From: Desulfosudis oleivorans
GTDB taxonomy: Bacteria; Desulfobacterota; Desulfobacteria; Desulfobacterales; SURF-7
Length of the DNA stretch: 64,000 nt
Direction: 5' to 3'
Assembly (NCBI GenBank): GCA_020723325.1
Contig: DYJD01000010.1
Coordinates: forward strand, 162,466 to 226,465
The position numbers were made by a program, and so were the translations under genes. Position 1 is the stretch's first letter, and every line of letters begins with the position of its first letter. The notes under the pieces were generated by a model. That model did not search any database, was not told the origin of the DNA, and saw nothing but the letters and a program-made list of their open reading frames with translations. Of this stretch, positions 36,246 through 45,097 are shown in pieces.

Positions 36246-37709
36246 TTATTCGCACACAATCCGGTTTTCCCCCGGTCGCATGGAATGGTCTGCTTCAATG
36301 GTGATTTGAATTTCCCGGCGGGTCTCAAGATCAAGCAGCTCACTGCGTTTTTTATTGAGGATATAGGCGGCTACTCCCGGCGGCACCAAGCCCTTGACCT
36401 GGGAAATATCGGATTTCAAGGTTTCCAGGCGCAGTTTCCGCAAGAAACCCAGACCCAGGGATTCGATGGATGGAGTCAGACCCTTGCCCTGGCAGTATTC
36501 GCAGGTGTTGAAACTGCCGCTTTCAATGGATGAGCGAATCCGCTGACGGGACATCTCCATTAAACCGAAACGGGAGATCTGACCGACTTTGCTGCGCGCT
36601 TTATCTTCCTTGAGAAAAGTTTTCATGGCATTGACCAGCTTGGCCTTGTGCTTGGCATCGCGCATGTCGATGAAATCAATGACGATCAGTCCGCCCAAAT
36701 CCCGCAGGCGCAATTGCCGGGCGATTTCTTCAGCCGCTTCCAGGTTGATGTTGAAAGCGGTATGTTCAATGGACTCGCCGCTGGTGGCCTTGCCGGAATT
36801 CACATCAATGGCCACCAATGCTTCGGTTTGATCCAGGACAATGGAACCCCCGGATTTAAGGTTCACCCGGCTTTCAAAAATGGAGGCGATTTGCTCCTCC
36901 AATTGATATTTGGTGAAAATCGGCTTTGGATCCGTGTATTGCTTGACGATATGGGTGTTTTTTGGGGAAATGATGTGGACGAAATTCTTTACTTCCTTAT
37001 ACACGGAGGGGTCATCGATGAGAATTTCCTTGGTATCGGGTGTGAAATAATCGCGGATGGAGCGCAGGGCCAGGTTTCTTTCCTTGTAGAGCAGCGCAGG
37101 CCCTTTTTCCTGCATCCCCTTCTTGATAATACTTTCCCATACCCGCATCAGATATTGCAGATCCCTGGCGATTTGGGTTTTATTGCAGCCTTCGCCGGCA
37201 GTGCGTACGATAAGACTGAAGCTATCCGGAAGTTTTAGTTTTTCAATAATTTCTTTCAGGCGTTTGCGCTCTTCTTCATCTTCAATCTTGCGGGAAATGC
37301 CGCTGTTTTTGCTACCGGGCATCAGGACCATGTGTCGGCCCGGCAGGGAAATAAAGGTGGTCAGCATGGCCCCTTTTTTTAAAATCGGGTCCTTGGTGAT
37401 CTGTATCATGACTTCCTGGCCCCGGCGCACGATTTTTTTCAGGGAGCGGTCGCCGGCGGTATCATCCTGGAAATAGTCGCTGTGAATGTCGTTTTTTTGC
37501 AGAAAGCCGTGGCGTTCGGCCCCGTAATCCACAAAAACAGCCTGGAGACTGGGCTCGATGCGGGTGATGACCCCTTTGTAGATATTGCCTTTTGAATTGG
37601 TTTTCGAAGCGGTTTCAATATGAAATTCTTCCAGCTTGCCGTCTTTGACAATGGCGATGCGGCTTTCTTCATGATCCACCGCGTTGATCAGTATTTTATT
37701 ATTGTTCAT
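36246..37709 (-). CDS. rng: Ribonuclease G
   Basis: 487 residues. S1-like N-terminal part (GNIYKGVITRIEPSLQAVFVDYG, with QKNDIHSDYF), the 5'-sensor/RNase-H-like region (DSFSLIVRTAGEG) and the catalytic metal-binding aspartates in LVAIDVNSGKAT and GLIVIDFIDMRD. The zinc-link CEYCQGKG is present. There is no long unstructured C-terminal tail, so it is RNase G and not E. It processes rRNA and mRNA ends. Upstream lies the OFA transporter gene on the same strand. Confidence 0.95.
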   Translation of the reverse strand: MNNNKILINAVDHEESRIAIVKDGKLEEFHIETASKTNSKGNIYKGVITRIEPSLQAVFVDYGAERHGFLQKNDIHSDYFQDDTAGDRSLKKIVRRGQEVMIQITKDPILKKGAMLTTFISLPGRHMVLMPGSKNSGISRKIEDEEERKRLKEIIEKLKLPDSFSLIVRTAGEGCNKTQIARDLQYLMRVWESIIKKGMQEKGPALLYKERNLALRSIRDYFTPDTKEILIDDPSVYKEVKNFVHIISPKNTHIVKQYTDPKPIFTKYQLEEQIASIFESRVNLKSGGSIVLDQTEALVAIDVNSGKATSGESIEHTAFNINLEAAEEIARQLRLRDLGGLIVIDFIDMRDAKHKAKLVNAMKTFLKEDKARSKVGQISRFGLMEMSRQRIRSSIESGSFNTCEYCQGKGLTPSIESLGLGFLRKLRLETLKSDISQVKGLVPPGVAAYILNKKRSELLDLETRREIQITIEADHSMRPGENRIVCE

Positions 37710-37743
37710 AGTTTGGAATAAATATTAAATTGTGTACGTTAAG

Positions 37744-39087
37744 TCAAATGGTTTTTAACCGGGCCGTGATGCGGGCTTTGATCGTAAGGGTCAGGATCGC
37801 TCCAGCCAGCAATACGATTCCCGCGGTAATAAAGGAGGAATTGTAGGAGCCGCTGCTGCGGACAACCAACATTTCCGACAAACGGCTCATGATAAAGCCG
37901 CCTACACCCCAGGCTGTAAAAAGAAAGCCGTAGTTGGTGCCGAAATTTTTGAGACCCCAAAAAGTCTTGGTGAACAAGGGAAAAAGGGAAAGGTTGGCAC
38001 CATAATTAAAGCCGATAAAAGTCGCCAGAACCACGATGACCACGGCTTCGGCTTTGGGGGCGCTCACCACGGGAACGGCACAGAACATGAGCAGGGCTTG
38101 AAACAGCAGCATGATGAACAGGGTGACGGCCGGGCCGATCTTATCGGTGAGTATCCCGGCGATGATTCTTCCGCCGGCATTGCCCACGGCCATGATGGCC
38201 ACCGCCAGGAAGGCATAATCCCCAAGGCTCTTTTTGGCCATGCCGGCCACGCTGCCGATCACCATCAGACCGGCGCCGGCGCCGGCCAGGTAGATCAGCC
38301 AGAGCAGGTAAAAATCAAGGGTTTTCAGCATCTGGGATGGTCGGGTATCTTGGCCGACAATCATGGTTTTTTTTGAGCTGCCGCCCATACCGGTTTGATC
38401 GTCGATGAACCAGCCCATAAAAGTCGATTCAAAGGCAACCACAGCCGCCATACTGACTTCCGGCATGGCAGGCAGGGGGGGCTTGTATTGGGGCGGCGGG
38501 TTTACTAGAAACAGGGAAGCACTGCAGACCACGATAACAAAGCCCAAACCGAACATCAACATGGCTTTCTGCAGCCCATAAGCCCCCAGCAAATACTGGC
38601 CCAGTGGGGCAATATAAACCGAAGCCAGGCCGAAACCGGAAACCACCAGGCCGGCAATCAGGCCGGCTTTCTGGGGTGCAAACCATTTCAAGGCCGGCGG
38701 GGTTGCCGATGAATAGCCGAATCCGATGCCGATGCCCACCAGCACACCGAAGCCCATAATCCAAGCGCTGTAGGCCGTGGTTTGGGAAATTAAAATAAAG
38801 CCGCAGCTTACCAGAAGTCCGCCCACCAGGGCCGTAATGCGCGGCCCCAGTTTATCCTGGCATTTTCCGGCCAGGATCATGGAAAAGGCAAACACCAGGC
38901 AGCAAATCGCGTAGGGATCATTGATGGAGGTGGGATCCCAACGGAAGGCCTCCGGCCCTCCGGCTTCAATGGATTTCTTGATTTCGCCTTTGAAAATGCT
39001 CCAGGCATAAAGAATCCCCAGGGCCAGATTGATGGTGATGCCGGCGATGGTGACGGCTACACCCTTGTTTTTCCCCTTGTCGGTCAT
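37744..39087 (-). CDS. MFS transporter, oxalate/formate antiporter (OFA) family
   Basis: 447 residues from ATG 39087, preceded by GAGGGGG; an in-frame ATG at 39114 is less likely. Twelve hydrophobic spans. The first carries the OFA mark ITINLALGILYAWSIFKGEI, and the second half has GSVAGMAKKSLGDYAFLAVA and GRIIAGILTDKIGP. A polar loop of about 60 residues separates the halves. OFA members carry oxalate, formate or related carboxylates. It follows cooS on the same strand after a 0.7 kb gap that includes the cooS terminator, so it is probably transcribed separately. Confidence 0.88.
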   Translation of the reverse strand: MTDKGKNKGVAVTIAGITINLALGILYAWSIFKGEIKKSIEAGGPEAFRWDPTSINDPYAICCLVFAFSMILAGKCQDKLGPRITALVGGLLVSCGFILISQTTAYSAWIMGFGVLVGIGIGFGYSSATPPALKWFAPQKAGLIAGLVVSGFGLASVYIAPLGQYLLGAYGLQKAMLMFGLGFVIVVCSASLFLVNPPPQYKPPLPAMPEVSMAAVVAFESTFMGWFIDDQTGMGGSSKKTMIVGQDTRPSQMLKTLDFYLLWLIYLAGAGAGLMVIGSVAGMAKKSLGDYAFLAVAIMAVGNAGGRIIAGILTDKIGPAVTLFIMLLFQALLMFCAVPVVSAPKAEAVVIVVLATFIGFNYGANLSLFPLFTKTFWGLKNFGTNYGFLFTAWGVGGFIMSRLSEMLVVRSSGSYNSSFITAGIVLLAGAILTLTIKARITARLKTI

Positions 39088-39180
39088 TGTTCCCCCTCTT
39101 TTCGCTGAAATCATAAAGAGATATCAAATAACTCATTTTTTAAATTCATGCAATCAGGAAAGAAGGGGCGAAGGGGCATA

Positions 39181-39205
39181 CAGGGGAATCGCATGTAGCT
39201 TTGGC
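39181..39205 (+). repeat. Short dispersed repeat, copy 1
   Basis: CAGGGGAATCGCATGTAGCT then TTGGC matches CAGGGGAATCGCATGTAAAC then TTGGC at 63946-63970, 23 of 25 bases identical, same orientation. Confidence 0.75.
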
Positions 39206-39310
39206 ATGCGACATGCTTTTTGGGGTTGATGGCCTTCCCACATTGTGTTCGCCAAGTCAACTGGATTTTATATTCCATCATCCTGGGCGATCCGTCAACG
39301 GGACGGGTAA

Positions 39311-39330
39311 GGGCGGTTCGCGAACCGCCC
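39311..39330. repeat. Perfect 20 bp palindrome
   Basis: GGGCGGTTCGCGAACCGCCC is fully self-complementary and is followed by CTACGG. Similar GC-rich palindromes occur as REP-like units in many bacterial genomes. Confidence 0.8.
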
Positions 39331-39390
39331 CTACGGCAAGTCCATCACATTGGGTCTTGGGGCCAGCAGGGGGAACTCGCTGTCTTTTCA

Positions 39391-39486
39391 TTAACAATTA
39401 ACCGTTAACAATTGATTATTAATCGTTAAAATCCCAAAAACAGCGAATAACTAATAATCAATTGCTAATTGCTAACGGTTAATTAA
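39391..39486. repeat. Iterated-word palindrome, TTAACAATT family
   Basis: Left arm TTAACAATTAACCGTTAACA plus ATTGATTATTAAT; right arm CTAATAATCAATTGCTAATT plus GCTAACGGTTAATTAA. The arms are largely reverse complements around an ~18 bp centre. Confidence 0.75.
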
Positions 39487-39524
39487 AAACCTCGTGATCC
39501 CTTTGATTGCCCTGAATGGAGAGC

Positions 39525-39715
39525 CAGGGCAATCGTGTGAATACTATCGCCCAGCAAAACAAAGCGATTCGTTAGGGTTTTGGTTTTGTCTCTTCCATCC
39601 AACCTCTCGGGGTCGGGGTCGGAATCGGTATCGGTATCGAGTTTTTTTCATTTTTTCCGACCCCGATACCGATACCGACCCCGACCCCGAAAAAAAACTA
39701 CATGCGATTGCCCTG
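39525..39715. repeat. GGTATC/GGGGTC palindrome bounded by 11 bp inverted repeats
   Basis: CAGGGCAATCG (39525-39535) and CGATTGCCCTG (39705-39715) are exact inverted repeats. Inside, 39607-39640 iterates GGGGTC, GGAATC and GGTATC hexamers and 39656-39690 iterates their complements, with a T-rich loop between. The layout resembles a small non-coding mobile element. Confidence 0.75.
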
Positions 39716-39725
39716 AAGGAGATAA

Positions 39726-39762
39726 AAGAGATCGGGCTGCAGCCGGTAAGGCGCTGCAGCCC
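39726..39762 (-). terminator. Terminator of cooS
   Basis: On the minus strand GGGCTGCAGC pairs with GCTGCAGCCC (39753-39762 with 39734-39743) around nine bases, then a short T-rich stretch. It lies 10 bases after the cooS stop. Confidence 0.75.
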
Positions 39763-39771
39763 GGGAAAGGT

Positions 39772-41742
39772 TTACGCCGCTTCAATGGCGCGGCGATCAG
39801 CCATGTCCACCAGGGTTCTTTCCCTGGCCTTGTCAATGCCCAACAGTTTGCGTTTTTTGTCGATATGGGCGATCATCATGCGCGCCATCTCATGGGGATC
39901 GGGGGTGAAGCCCCATTTGCCCAGGCCTTGTTCCTCCAGGCCTTCAAACAGCAGCTTGTGGAACTTGGTGTTCTCGGTGATGGGGAAGGTCACACCAAAG
40001 ACCGTGAACACCCCTGAGGCGACAAAATATTGTCCAATGGCCACGGCCTTTTCGCTCATCCATTCCGGAGCAGCTCCGGCCACCGGCAGATCCGCCAGAC
40101 AGTCACCCAACCCGCCGGTGCGCACCATCTCGGAAGCGGCGATCAGGATGCGGCTGTTGTCCACACAGGAGCCCAGGCCCAGAACCGGGGGCATGCCCAC
40201 GGCCTCGCAGACTTCCCGCAATCCGGGGCCGGCGAAAACACTGGCTTCCGGGGTGGTCAAGCCGGCTTTGGCCAGGGCGATCTGGGAGCATCCGGTCTGA
40301 AGCACCAGCACATCGTTTTTGATCAATTCCTTGACCAGCTCCACATGCACATAGTCCTGCTTGATGCGTGGGTTGGTGCAGCCCACCACTCCGGCCACCC
40401 CCCTGATCCGCCCGTTGATGATGTTCTCGTTCAGGGGCGCGTAGCTGCCCCGGAAACTGCCCCCCAGCATATAGTTGATGTACTCATAGGAAAAGCCGTG
40501 CACACCCTGATTCACTTGCTTGGGGATCTCAATGGGATGACTGCGGTTCTTGAAGCGGGTGATGGCCCGGATCACGATTTCATCCGTGCATTCCTTGGGA
40601 TTGTGTTCATGTAGTTCCACATGCTCGGCCCCTTCGATGCGGCAGCGCCGGTTGGTGGTGATCAGCGGCGTTCCGTAGCAGGCGGCGACTTTGACCATGC
40701 CCTGTTTGATGCACTGGATGTCCACGGTCATGGCATCCACCGCCGCGGTAACCAGGACCGCTTCGGTGGAGGAAAAATTGCCGGCATGGGGGATCCCGTG
40801 CCGGACCATTACTTCCGCCCCGGAGCAGCACATGCCCACCAGATTGATGCCCTTGGCCCCGGCGTTGCGGGCCGCTTCCAGCAAGGTCGGTTCGTTCACG
40901 GACTCGATCATGGACTCAAACAGGTTGGGTTCATGGCCATGGACAATGATATTCACCTGATCCTCTTTGAGAACGCCCATGTTGACTTCCACCGCCACCG
41001 GCGATGGAGTGCCGTAAAGGATGTCCGCGATTTCCGTTGAAACCATGGAGCCGCCCCAGCCGTCGGATAAAGCCGTGCGACTGGCCTGGCGGGTGATGTT
41101 CTCATAATGCTGATCCACACCGATGGCCGTGCGATGAATCATTTCCATGACTTCCCGCATGGCCCCGCGGGGCACGATTCCCAGCTTGCGCCAGGTTTGC
41201 AGGGTTTTTTCCGGCACCCGTTTCATGAAGGGAATTTCGCCCTCCACCTGGGTATAGGTCCGTTCCAGTTCCTGGTACAGGTCCTTGGCAACGGCTTCCA
41301 GGCTGCGGTCTTCGGTTTCAATGCCGATGGACCTCGCGACTTCCATCAATTTGACAGGATCCTTGATTTTGTAATCCAGGATGTTGCCGTTGACGACCTC
41401 CCGGAAAAGATCCAGCATGCCCATGCCATGATCCGTATGGGCGGCCGAGCCTGCGGCAATCATGCGGGCGAAATTGCGGGCCATGATGGTATCGATGGTG
41501 GCCCCGCAGACGCCTACCTTGCCGTAAGGATCCTTGGCGTTCAGGCGGCAAGGGCCCATGGAGCAATGTTTACAGCAAGCTGAATCCGCCCCGATGGGGC
41601 AGGGCTTCATGGCAGCGGCGCGGTCAAAGTCGATCTCCACACCGTCACGCCTGGCCTTGGCAATCATCTGGGCAGTGGCATCGCAAGTGGTCAGGTCATT
41701 GATGGCCGGCTCCTTCGTGGAGTCATTTGTTTTTTTTTCCAT
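39772..41742 (-). CDS. cooS: Anaerobic carbon-monoxide dehydrogenase catalytic subunit
   Basis: 656 residues after GGAGGG. Cysteines C48 and C56 (D-cluster) and C57, C60, C65, C79 (B-cluster) have the same spacing as in Carboxydothermus CODH-II. The C-cluster residues are seen in HGHEPN, then GMCCSGAEVM, IQCIKQG, VVGCTNPR, LQTGCSQIALAKAG and LGSCVDNSR, and the active-site lysine in WMSEKAVAIG. The protein interconverts CO and CO2 in the cytoplasm. It is of the monofunctional CooS type; no ACS, cooF or cooC is adjacent. A structured leader and a sigma70-like promoter lie upstream, and a terminator directly follows, so it is a single-gene transcript. Confidence 0.97.
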   Translation of the reverse strand: MEKKTNDSTKEPAINDLTTCDATAQMIAKARRDGVEIDFDRAAAMKPCPIGADSACCKHCSMGPCRLNAKDPYGKVGVCGATIDTIMARNFARMIAAGSAAHTDHGMGMLDLFREVVNGNILDYKIKDPVKLMEVARSIGIETEDRSLEAVAKDLYQELERTYTQVEGEIPFMKRVPEKTLQTWRKLGIVPRGAMREVMEMIHRTAIGVDQHYENITRQASRTALSDGWGGSMVSTEIADILYGTPSPVAVEVNMGVLKEDQVNIIVHGHEPNLFESMIESVNEPTLLEAARNAGAKGINLVGMCCSGAEVMVRHGIPHAGNFSSTEAVLVTAAVDAMTVDIQCIKQGMVKVAACYGTPLITTNRRCRIEGAEHVELHEHNPKECTDEIVIRAITRFKNRSHPIEIPKQVNQGVHGFSYEYINYMLGGSFRGSYAPLNENIINGRIRGVAGVVGCTNPRIKQDYVHVELVKELIKNDVLVLQTGCSQIALAKAGLTTPEASVFAGPGLREVCEAVGMPPVLGLGSCVDNSRILIAASEMVRTGGLGDCLADLPVAGAAPEWMSEKAVAIGQYFVASGVFTVFGVTFPITENTKFHKLLFEGLEEQGLGKWGFTPDPHEMARMMIAHIDKKRKLLGIDKARERTLVDMADRRAIEAA

Positions 41743-41786
41743 TCAATCCCTCCGTATTTGGTAAATGGTTATTGGTTTCGGCAGCA

Positions 41787-41871
41787 GATCATCAGCGCCC
41801 GCCCGAAGAGCGTAAAAGACCGACTGCCTTGAAAATTGTGCTTTTCAGGTGTACAAGCGGCGCTGATGATC
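41787..41871 (-). promoter_or_regulatory. Structured 5' leader of cooS, possible three-way junction RNA
   Basis: On the minus strand GATCATCAGCGCC (41871-41859) pairs perfectly over 13 bp with GGCGCTGATGATC (41799-41787). Inside are two further hairpins: CCTGAAAA (41849-41842) with TTTTCAAGG (41835-41827, one bulged A), and CGCTC (41812-41808) with GGGCG (41804-41800), whose 3' strand abuts the closing stem. The structure begins about where transcription should start and ends 44 bases before the start codon. No T-run follows, so it is not a simple attenuator. Confidence 0.55.
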
Positions 41872-41879
41872 GTAAGCTA

Positions 41880-41907
41880 AGAATAAGGGGTGGGTTGCGC
41901 TTGTCAA
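41880..41907 (-). promoter_or_regulatory. Sigma70-like promoter of cooS
   Basis: TTGACA (minus strand, 41907-41902), 16 bases, then TATTCT (41885-41880). The start site expected near 41873 coincides with the first bases of the leader stem. Confidence 0.5.
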
Positions 41908-42031
41908 GCTGTTTGGAATTAAAATAATTAAAAATATTCAATAGATAGGTGTATGAAGAGACATATTTGTCTCTAGTAAAAGGTGGAACATTCCACGGAT
42001 AGTTCCATGCAGAGGAATCTTGCGCGCATCA

Positions 42032-42195
42032 TCGGGGTCGGGGTCGGTATCGGAATCGGTATCGAATATTTTGCCTTGGTCATCGCTTCGGTCGTATTGC
42101 GGCTTGAATCGGCTTTCACAAAGGGTAGTGGTTGAAACGATGATCAAGACCGAATATCTTTTCGATGCCGATCCCGATACCGATACCGACCCCGA
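42032..42195. repeat. GGTATC/GGGGTC palindrome enclosing another element
   Basis: Left arm 42032-42073 iterates GGGGTC, GGTATC and GGAATC; right arm 42151-42195 iterates the complements (GATACC, GACCCC). Both arms also share GAATAT with flanking T-runs. The centre is not random: it is copy D of the four-copy palindromic element. The second GGTATC palindrome is at 39525-39715. Confidence 0.8.
42072..42151 (+). repeat. Palindromic intergenic element, copy D
   Basis: GCCTTGGTCATCGCTTCGGT on the left and GAAACGATGATCAAGACC on the right match copy A; the centre (GGCTTGAATCGGCTTTCACA) is a diverged version of its centre. It sits inside the GGTATC palindrome. Confidence 0.75.
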
Positions 42196-42365
42196 AAAAA
42201 ACCACAGGCAATCCCGCTATATTTGAATAGGGATTCTATCACGAGAAAGATAAGGGGCAAGCATGAAAGAAACGAACATGGCATGAAAATTGATTGTTCC
42301 CAAAAAGAGACAAGAAAATCTTTGTTGCGGTTGTTTCCACTTTTTAAATCAGGAGCAAGGCGATC

Positions 42366-44282
42366 ATGATCACAGACAATTTACCACCGAATCATTTGAT
42401 CCACGAAAAAAGCCCGTATCTGTTGCAGCATGCCCATAATCCGGTGGAATGGTACCCTTGGGGCCGGGAAGCTATAGAAGCCGCCCGCAGGGAAGCCAAA
42501 CCCATTCTGCTATCCATCGGCTATTCCACCTGCCATTGGTGTCATGTGATGGAAAAGGAATCCTTCTCCAAAAAATCCGTGGCGGAAATCATGAACCGCC
42601 ATTTCATCAATATCAAGGTGGATCGGGAAGAACGGCCGGACCTGGATCAGATTTATATCACGGCGGTATCGGTCCTGACCGGCTCCGCCGGCTGGCCTTT
42701 GAATGTTTTTCTGACACCGGAATTGCAGCCTTTTCACGGTGGAACTTATTTTCCCACGGAAGCCAGATTCGGGATCATTTCCTGGCCGGAATTGCTGAAG
42801 GTTATTGCCGGGGCCTGGGAACATCCGGATAAACGGCCGCGCTTGATCCATTCCGCCGGGGAATTGACCCGGGTGGTGGCCCAGGCCTTGTCATTGAAGA
42901 CAGGAGATAAACTGCCGGACGAGGCTTTTCTGGACCGGGTTTATCAGGATTTCCGCGGGACTTATGATGGGGAAAGAGGCGGTTTCAGTCCTGCCCCAAA
43001 ATTCCCCATGCCGGGAGTAATTGATTTTTTACTTTTTTATCATGAATTCAAAAGCCGCAACAATCCAGGGCATCCCGAGGCAGCCATGGCGTTGCAGATG
43101 GCTGTTTCCAGCTTGCGGGCCATGGCAGGCGGCGGTATCTATGATCAAATGGGCGGCGGTTTTCACCGCTATGCCACGGATGTGGACTGGCACGTGCCCC
43201 ATTTTGAAAAAATGTTGTATGACAATGCGCAAATGATACAGACTGGCCTGGAAGCTTTTCGTTTGACCGGCGACGAGGCTTTGTTGAAAACCGCCGAAGA
43301 AACCATCGGCTATCTCTTGCGGGACATGCAGAATCCGGCCGGCGGTTTTTTCAGTGCCGAAGATGCCGACAGCCTGCCGGATTCAAGGGCGGCGGATAAT
43401 GACGGCAGCCATTCAGCCAAGCAGGAAGGCGCTTTTTACGTTTGGGGAGCGGATGAGATTCATGGCTTGCTTGATCCTCTTGATGCGGATATGATTTCAT
43501 TTCGTTACGGTGTAAAGGCCGGCGGGAATGTGGCCGCGGACCCCCACGGCGAGTTCAGCGGTAAGAACATCCTGTTCATTGCCCACGGCCTGGCGGAAAC
43601 CGCCCGGCGTTTTTCAATGCCTGTGGAGCAGATCATTGAGCGGATAGCTTCCGCCAAGCAGAAGCTCTTGTCGGCCCGCAGCCGAAGAAGGCGGCCGGAC
43701 CGGGACGATAAAATCATTGCTTCCTGGAACGGCCTGACGATTTCCGCCCTGGCCAAGGCCCATCAAGTGACTACCAAAACGGAATATGTAATCGCAGCCA
43801 GGGATGCAGCCCATTTTATCATGAAGAATTTGTATGATCCTGCAGAAAGAATCCTGTATCGCATTTTTCCCAGCAGGTCCAAGGGGCCTGCGGGGCTGGC
43901 CAGCGATTATGCTTTTATGGTCAAAGCCCTGCTCGATCTTGCCGAGGTGGATAAGGATCAGGACTGGCAAAAGTCGGCGGTGCAATTGAACGAAGACATG
44001 CTCAAGCAATTTTGGGATGGGGAAGGGGGCGGCGGTTTTTTCCTGACAAGCCTTTCCCATGACCCCCATCTGATTCTGCGGATCAAGGAATTTCAGGACA
44101 GCGTCATCCCGTCTTCCAATTCCATTGCCGCCGGGAATCTTTTCAGAATCGGCAGGTTGACCGGAGATGAGCGCTATGGCAGAATGGCCTTCAAGCTGAT
44201 GAAGACAATCATGCCCCGCTTGGCTGATCATCCGGCTGCTGCGCCGCGGCTATTGATGGAATATTATACGACAAGAAAGTGA
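42366..44282 (+). CDS. Thioredoxin-domain protein of the DUF255/YyaL family
   Basis: 638 residues. N-terminal thioredoxin-like domain: [19 protein letters not shown] and WYPWG, then [18 protein letters not shown] with the CHWC motif near residues 60-63, and [20 protein letters not shown]. The rest (from ~180) is an alpha/alpha-barrel resembling N-acylglucosamine epimerase-like enzymes, with [17 protein letters not shown], then [14 protein letters not shown]. The family (human SPATA20) is widespread; its reaction is not established. It overlaps the next gene by 4 bases (GTGA). Confidence 0.92.
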   Translation: MITDNLPPNHLIHEKSPYLLQHAHNPVEWYPWGREAIEAARREAKPILLSIGYSTCHWCHVMEKESFSKKSVAEIMNRHFINIKVDREERPDLDQIYITAVSVLTGSAGWPLNVFLTPELQPFHGGTYFPTEARFGIISWPELLKVIAGAWEHPDKRPRLIHSAGELTRVVAQALSLKTGDKLPDEAFLDRVYQDFRGTYDGERGGFSPAPKFPMPGVIDFLLFYHEFKSRNNPGHPEAAMALQMAVSSLRAMAGGGIYDQMGGGFHRYATDVDWHVPHFEKMLYDNAQMIQTGLEAFRLTGDEALLKTAEETIGYLLRDMQNPAGGFFSAEDADSLPDSRAADNDGSHSAKQEGAFYVWGADEIHGLLDPLDADMISFRYGVKAGGNVAADPHGEFSGKNILFIAHGLAETARRFSMPVEQIIERIASAKQKLLSARSRRRRPDRDDKIIASWNGLTISALAKAHQVTTKTEYVIAARDAAHFIMKNLYDPAERILYRIFPSRSKGPAGLASDYAFMVKALLDLAEVDKDQDWQKSAVQLNEDMLKQFWDGEGGGGFFLTSLSHDPHLILRIKEFQDSVIPSSNSIAAGNLFRIGRLTGDERYGRMAFKLMKTIMPRLADHPAAAPRLLMEYYTTRK

Positions 44283-44983
44283 CGGCAATTGTGGAACACC
44301 CGGCAGACCTGGGCCGCAGACATTGCGTAATTGTTTTTGTTAAAGCCCCTTTGCCCGGAAAGGTGAAGACCAGATTGGCCCGCCATATGGATGCATTGCC
44401 GGCGGCGCGTTTGTATCAATGTTTTGTGGAAGACATATTGGCCATGCTGGCCGGCTGCGGTACGACGGTGAGAATTTTTTTTCACCCCAGGGAGGCAAGG
44501 TACCTCATCAGCACTTGGCTGGGGCCCCAACAGCATTATCAAGCCCAGTCCGGTGATTGCCTGGGGATGAAGATGGCCAGGGCTTTTGCAAAAACCTTCA
44601 GCCAGGGATTTAATCGGGTCTTGTTGATCGGCACGGATTTTCCGGATTTGCCGGCGGAAGTGATTCAGGAAGGCCTGGCGCAACTGGATCGACATGATGC
44701 GGTAATCGGACCGACTTTTGACGGCGGCTACTACCTGATGGGATTGAAGCCGGAAACCCACGCCGACCAATGGTTTGAGCGGATTGCCTGGAGCACGCCG
44801 ACGGTGCTTACAGAAACCATGGCGCGTTTTCGTGCTCACGGACTTAGGGTTCATCGGTTGACCCAATGGCGCGACATCGATACCTGGGATGATTTGCAAT
44901 TATTTATTGACAGGGCACTGTCAAAAGGACCGGGATCAGCCGTAAAAACCCGGCAATATCTACAGGAAATCGGAATTATATAA
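44279..44983 (+). CDS. DUF2064/TIGR04282-type glycosyltransferase-like protein
   Basis: 234 residues, GTG start coupled to the DUF255 gene. [20 protein letters not shown] is the nucleotide-binding start of this GT-A-like family; [12 protein letters not shown] (the DFP/DxP metal site) and [17 protein letters not shown] follow, with DIDTWDDL near the end. Some members act in arsenosugar synthesis, others are of unknown role; no arsenic genes are nearby. A palindromic element starts 7 bases after its stop. Confidence 0.88.
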   Translation: MTAIVEHPADLGRRHCVIVFVKAPLPGKVKTRLARHMDALPAARLYQCFVEDILAMLAGCGTTVRIFFHPREARYLISTWLGPQQHYQAQSGDCLGMKMARAFAKTFSQGFNRVLLIGTDFPDLPAEVIQEGLAQLDRHDAVIGPTFDGGYYLMGLKPETHADQWFERIAWSTPTVLTETMARFRAHGLRVHRLTQWRDIDTWDDLQLFIDRALSKGPGSAVKTRQYLQEIGII

Positions 44984-44989
44984 ACAGAT

Positions 44990-45067
44990 GCCTTGATCAG
45001 CGCTTGGCTATTCTCCGTTGTGGGAGCGGCCTCCAGCCGCGATTCGGCCAAAGCGATGCTCAAGGCC
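44990..45067 (-). repeat. Palindromic intergenic element, copy C (inverted)
   Basis: Reverse complement of copy A: CCTTGATCAGCGCTTGGCTA on the left, GTTGTGGGAGCGGC in the centre, and GGCCAAAGCGATGCTCAAGG on the right. The element lies between the DUF2064 gene and the nitroreductase. Confidence 0.85.
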
Positions 45068-45097
45068 CAACCATAGTAGCCGAAAAAGGAGGCGATC

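Larger units (their letters stand above)
39088..39771. other. Repeat-filled intergenic region, 0.7 kb
   Basis: No gene. It holds, in order, a short repeat shared with 63946-63970, a perfect 20 bp palindrome, a TTAACAATT palindrome, a GGTATC/GGGGTC palindrome bounded by inverted repeats, and the cooS terminator. All are listed separately. Confidence 0.8.
41743..42365. other. Divergent intergenic region between cooS and the DUF255 gene
   Basis: Contains the cooS leader structure and promoter (41787-41907) and a nested palindrome (42032-42195). No gene. Confidence 0.8.

Noticed and set aside
39202..39216. TGGCAT-N6-ATGC, spaced like a sigma54 promoter
   Set aside because: It lies at the end of a dispersed repeat and no plus-strand gene follows for more than 3 kb.
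39494..40300. Long open frame opposite the cooS 3' end and the palindrome
   Set aside because: Its start is translated palindrome (DTDTDP-like) and the rest is antisense to cooS; no ribosome-binding site or known domain.
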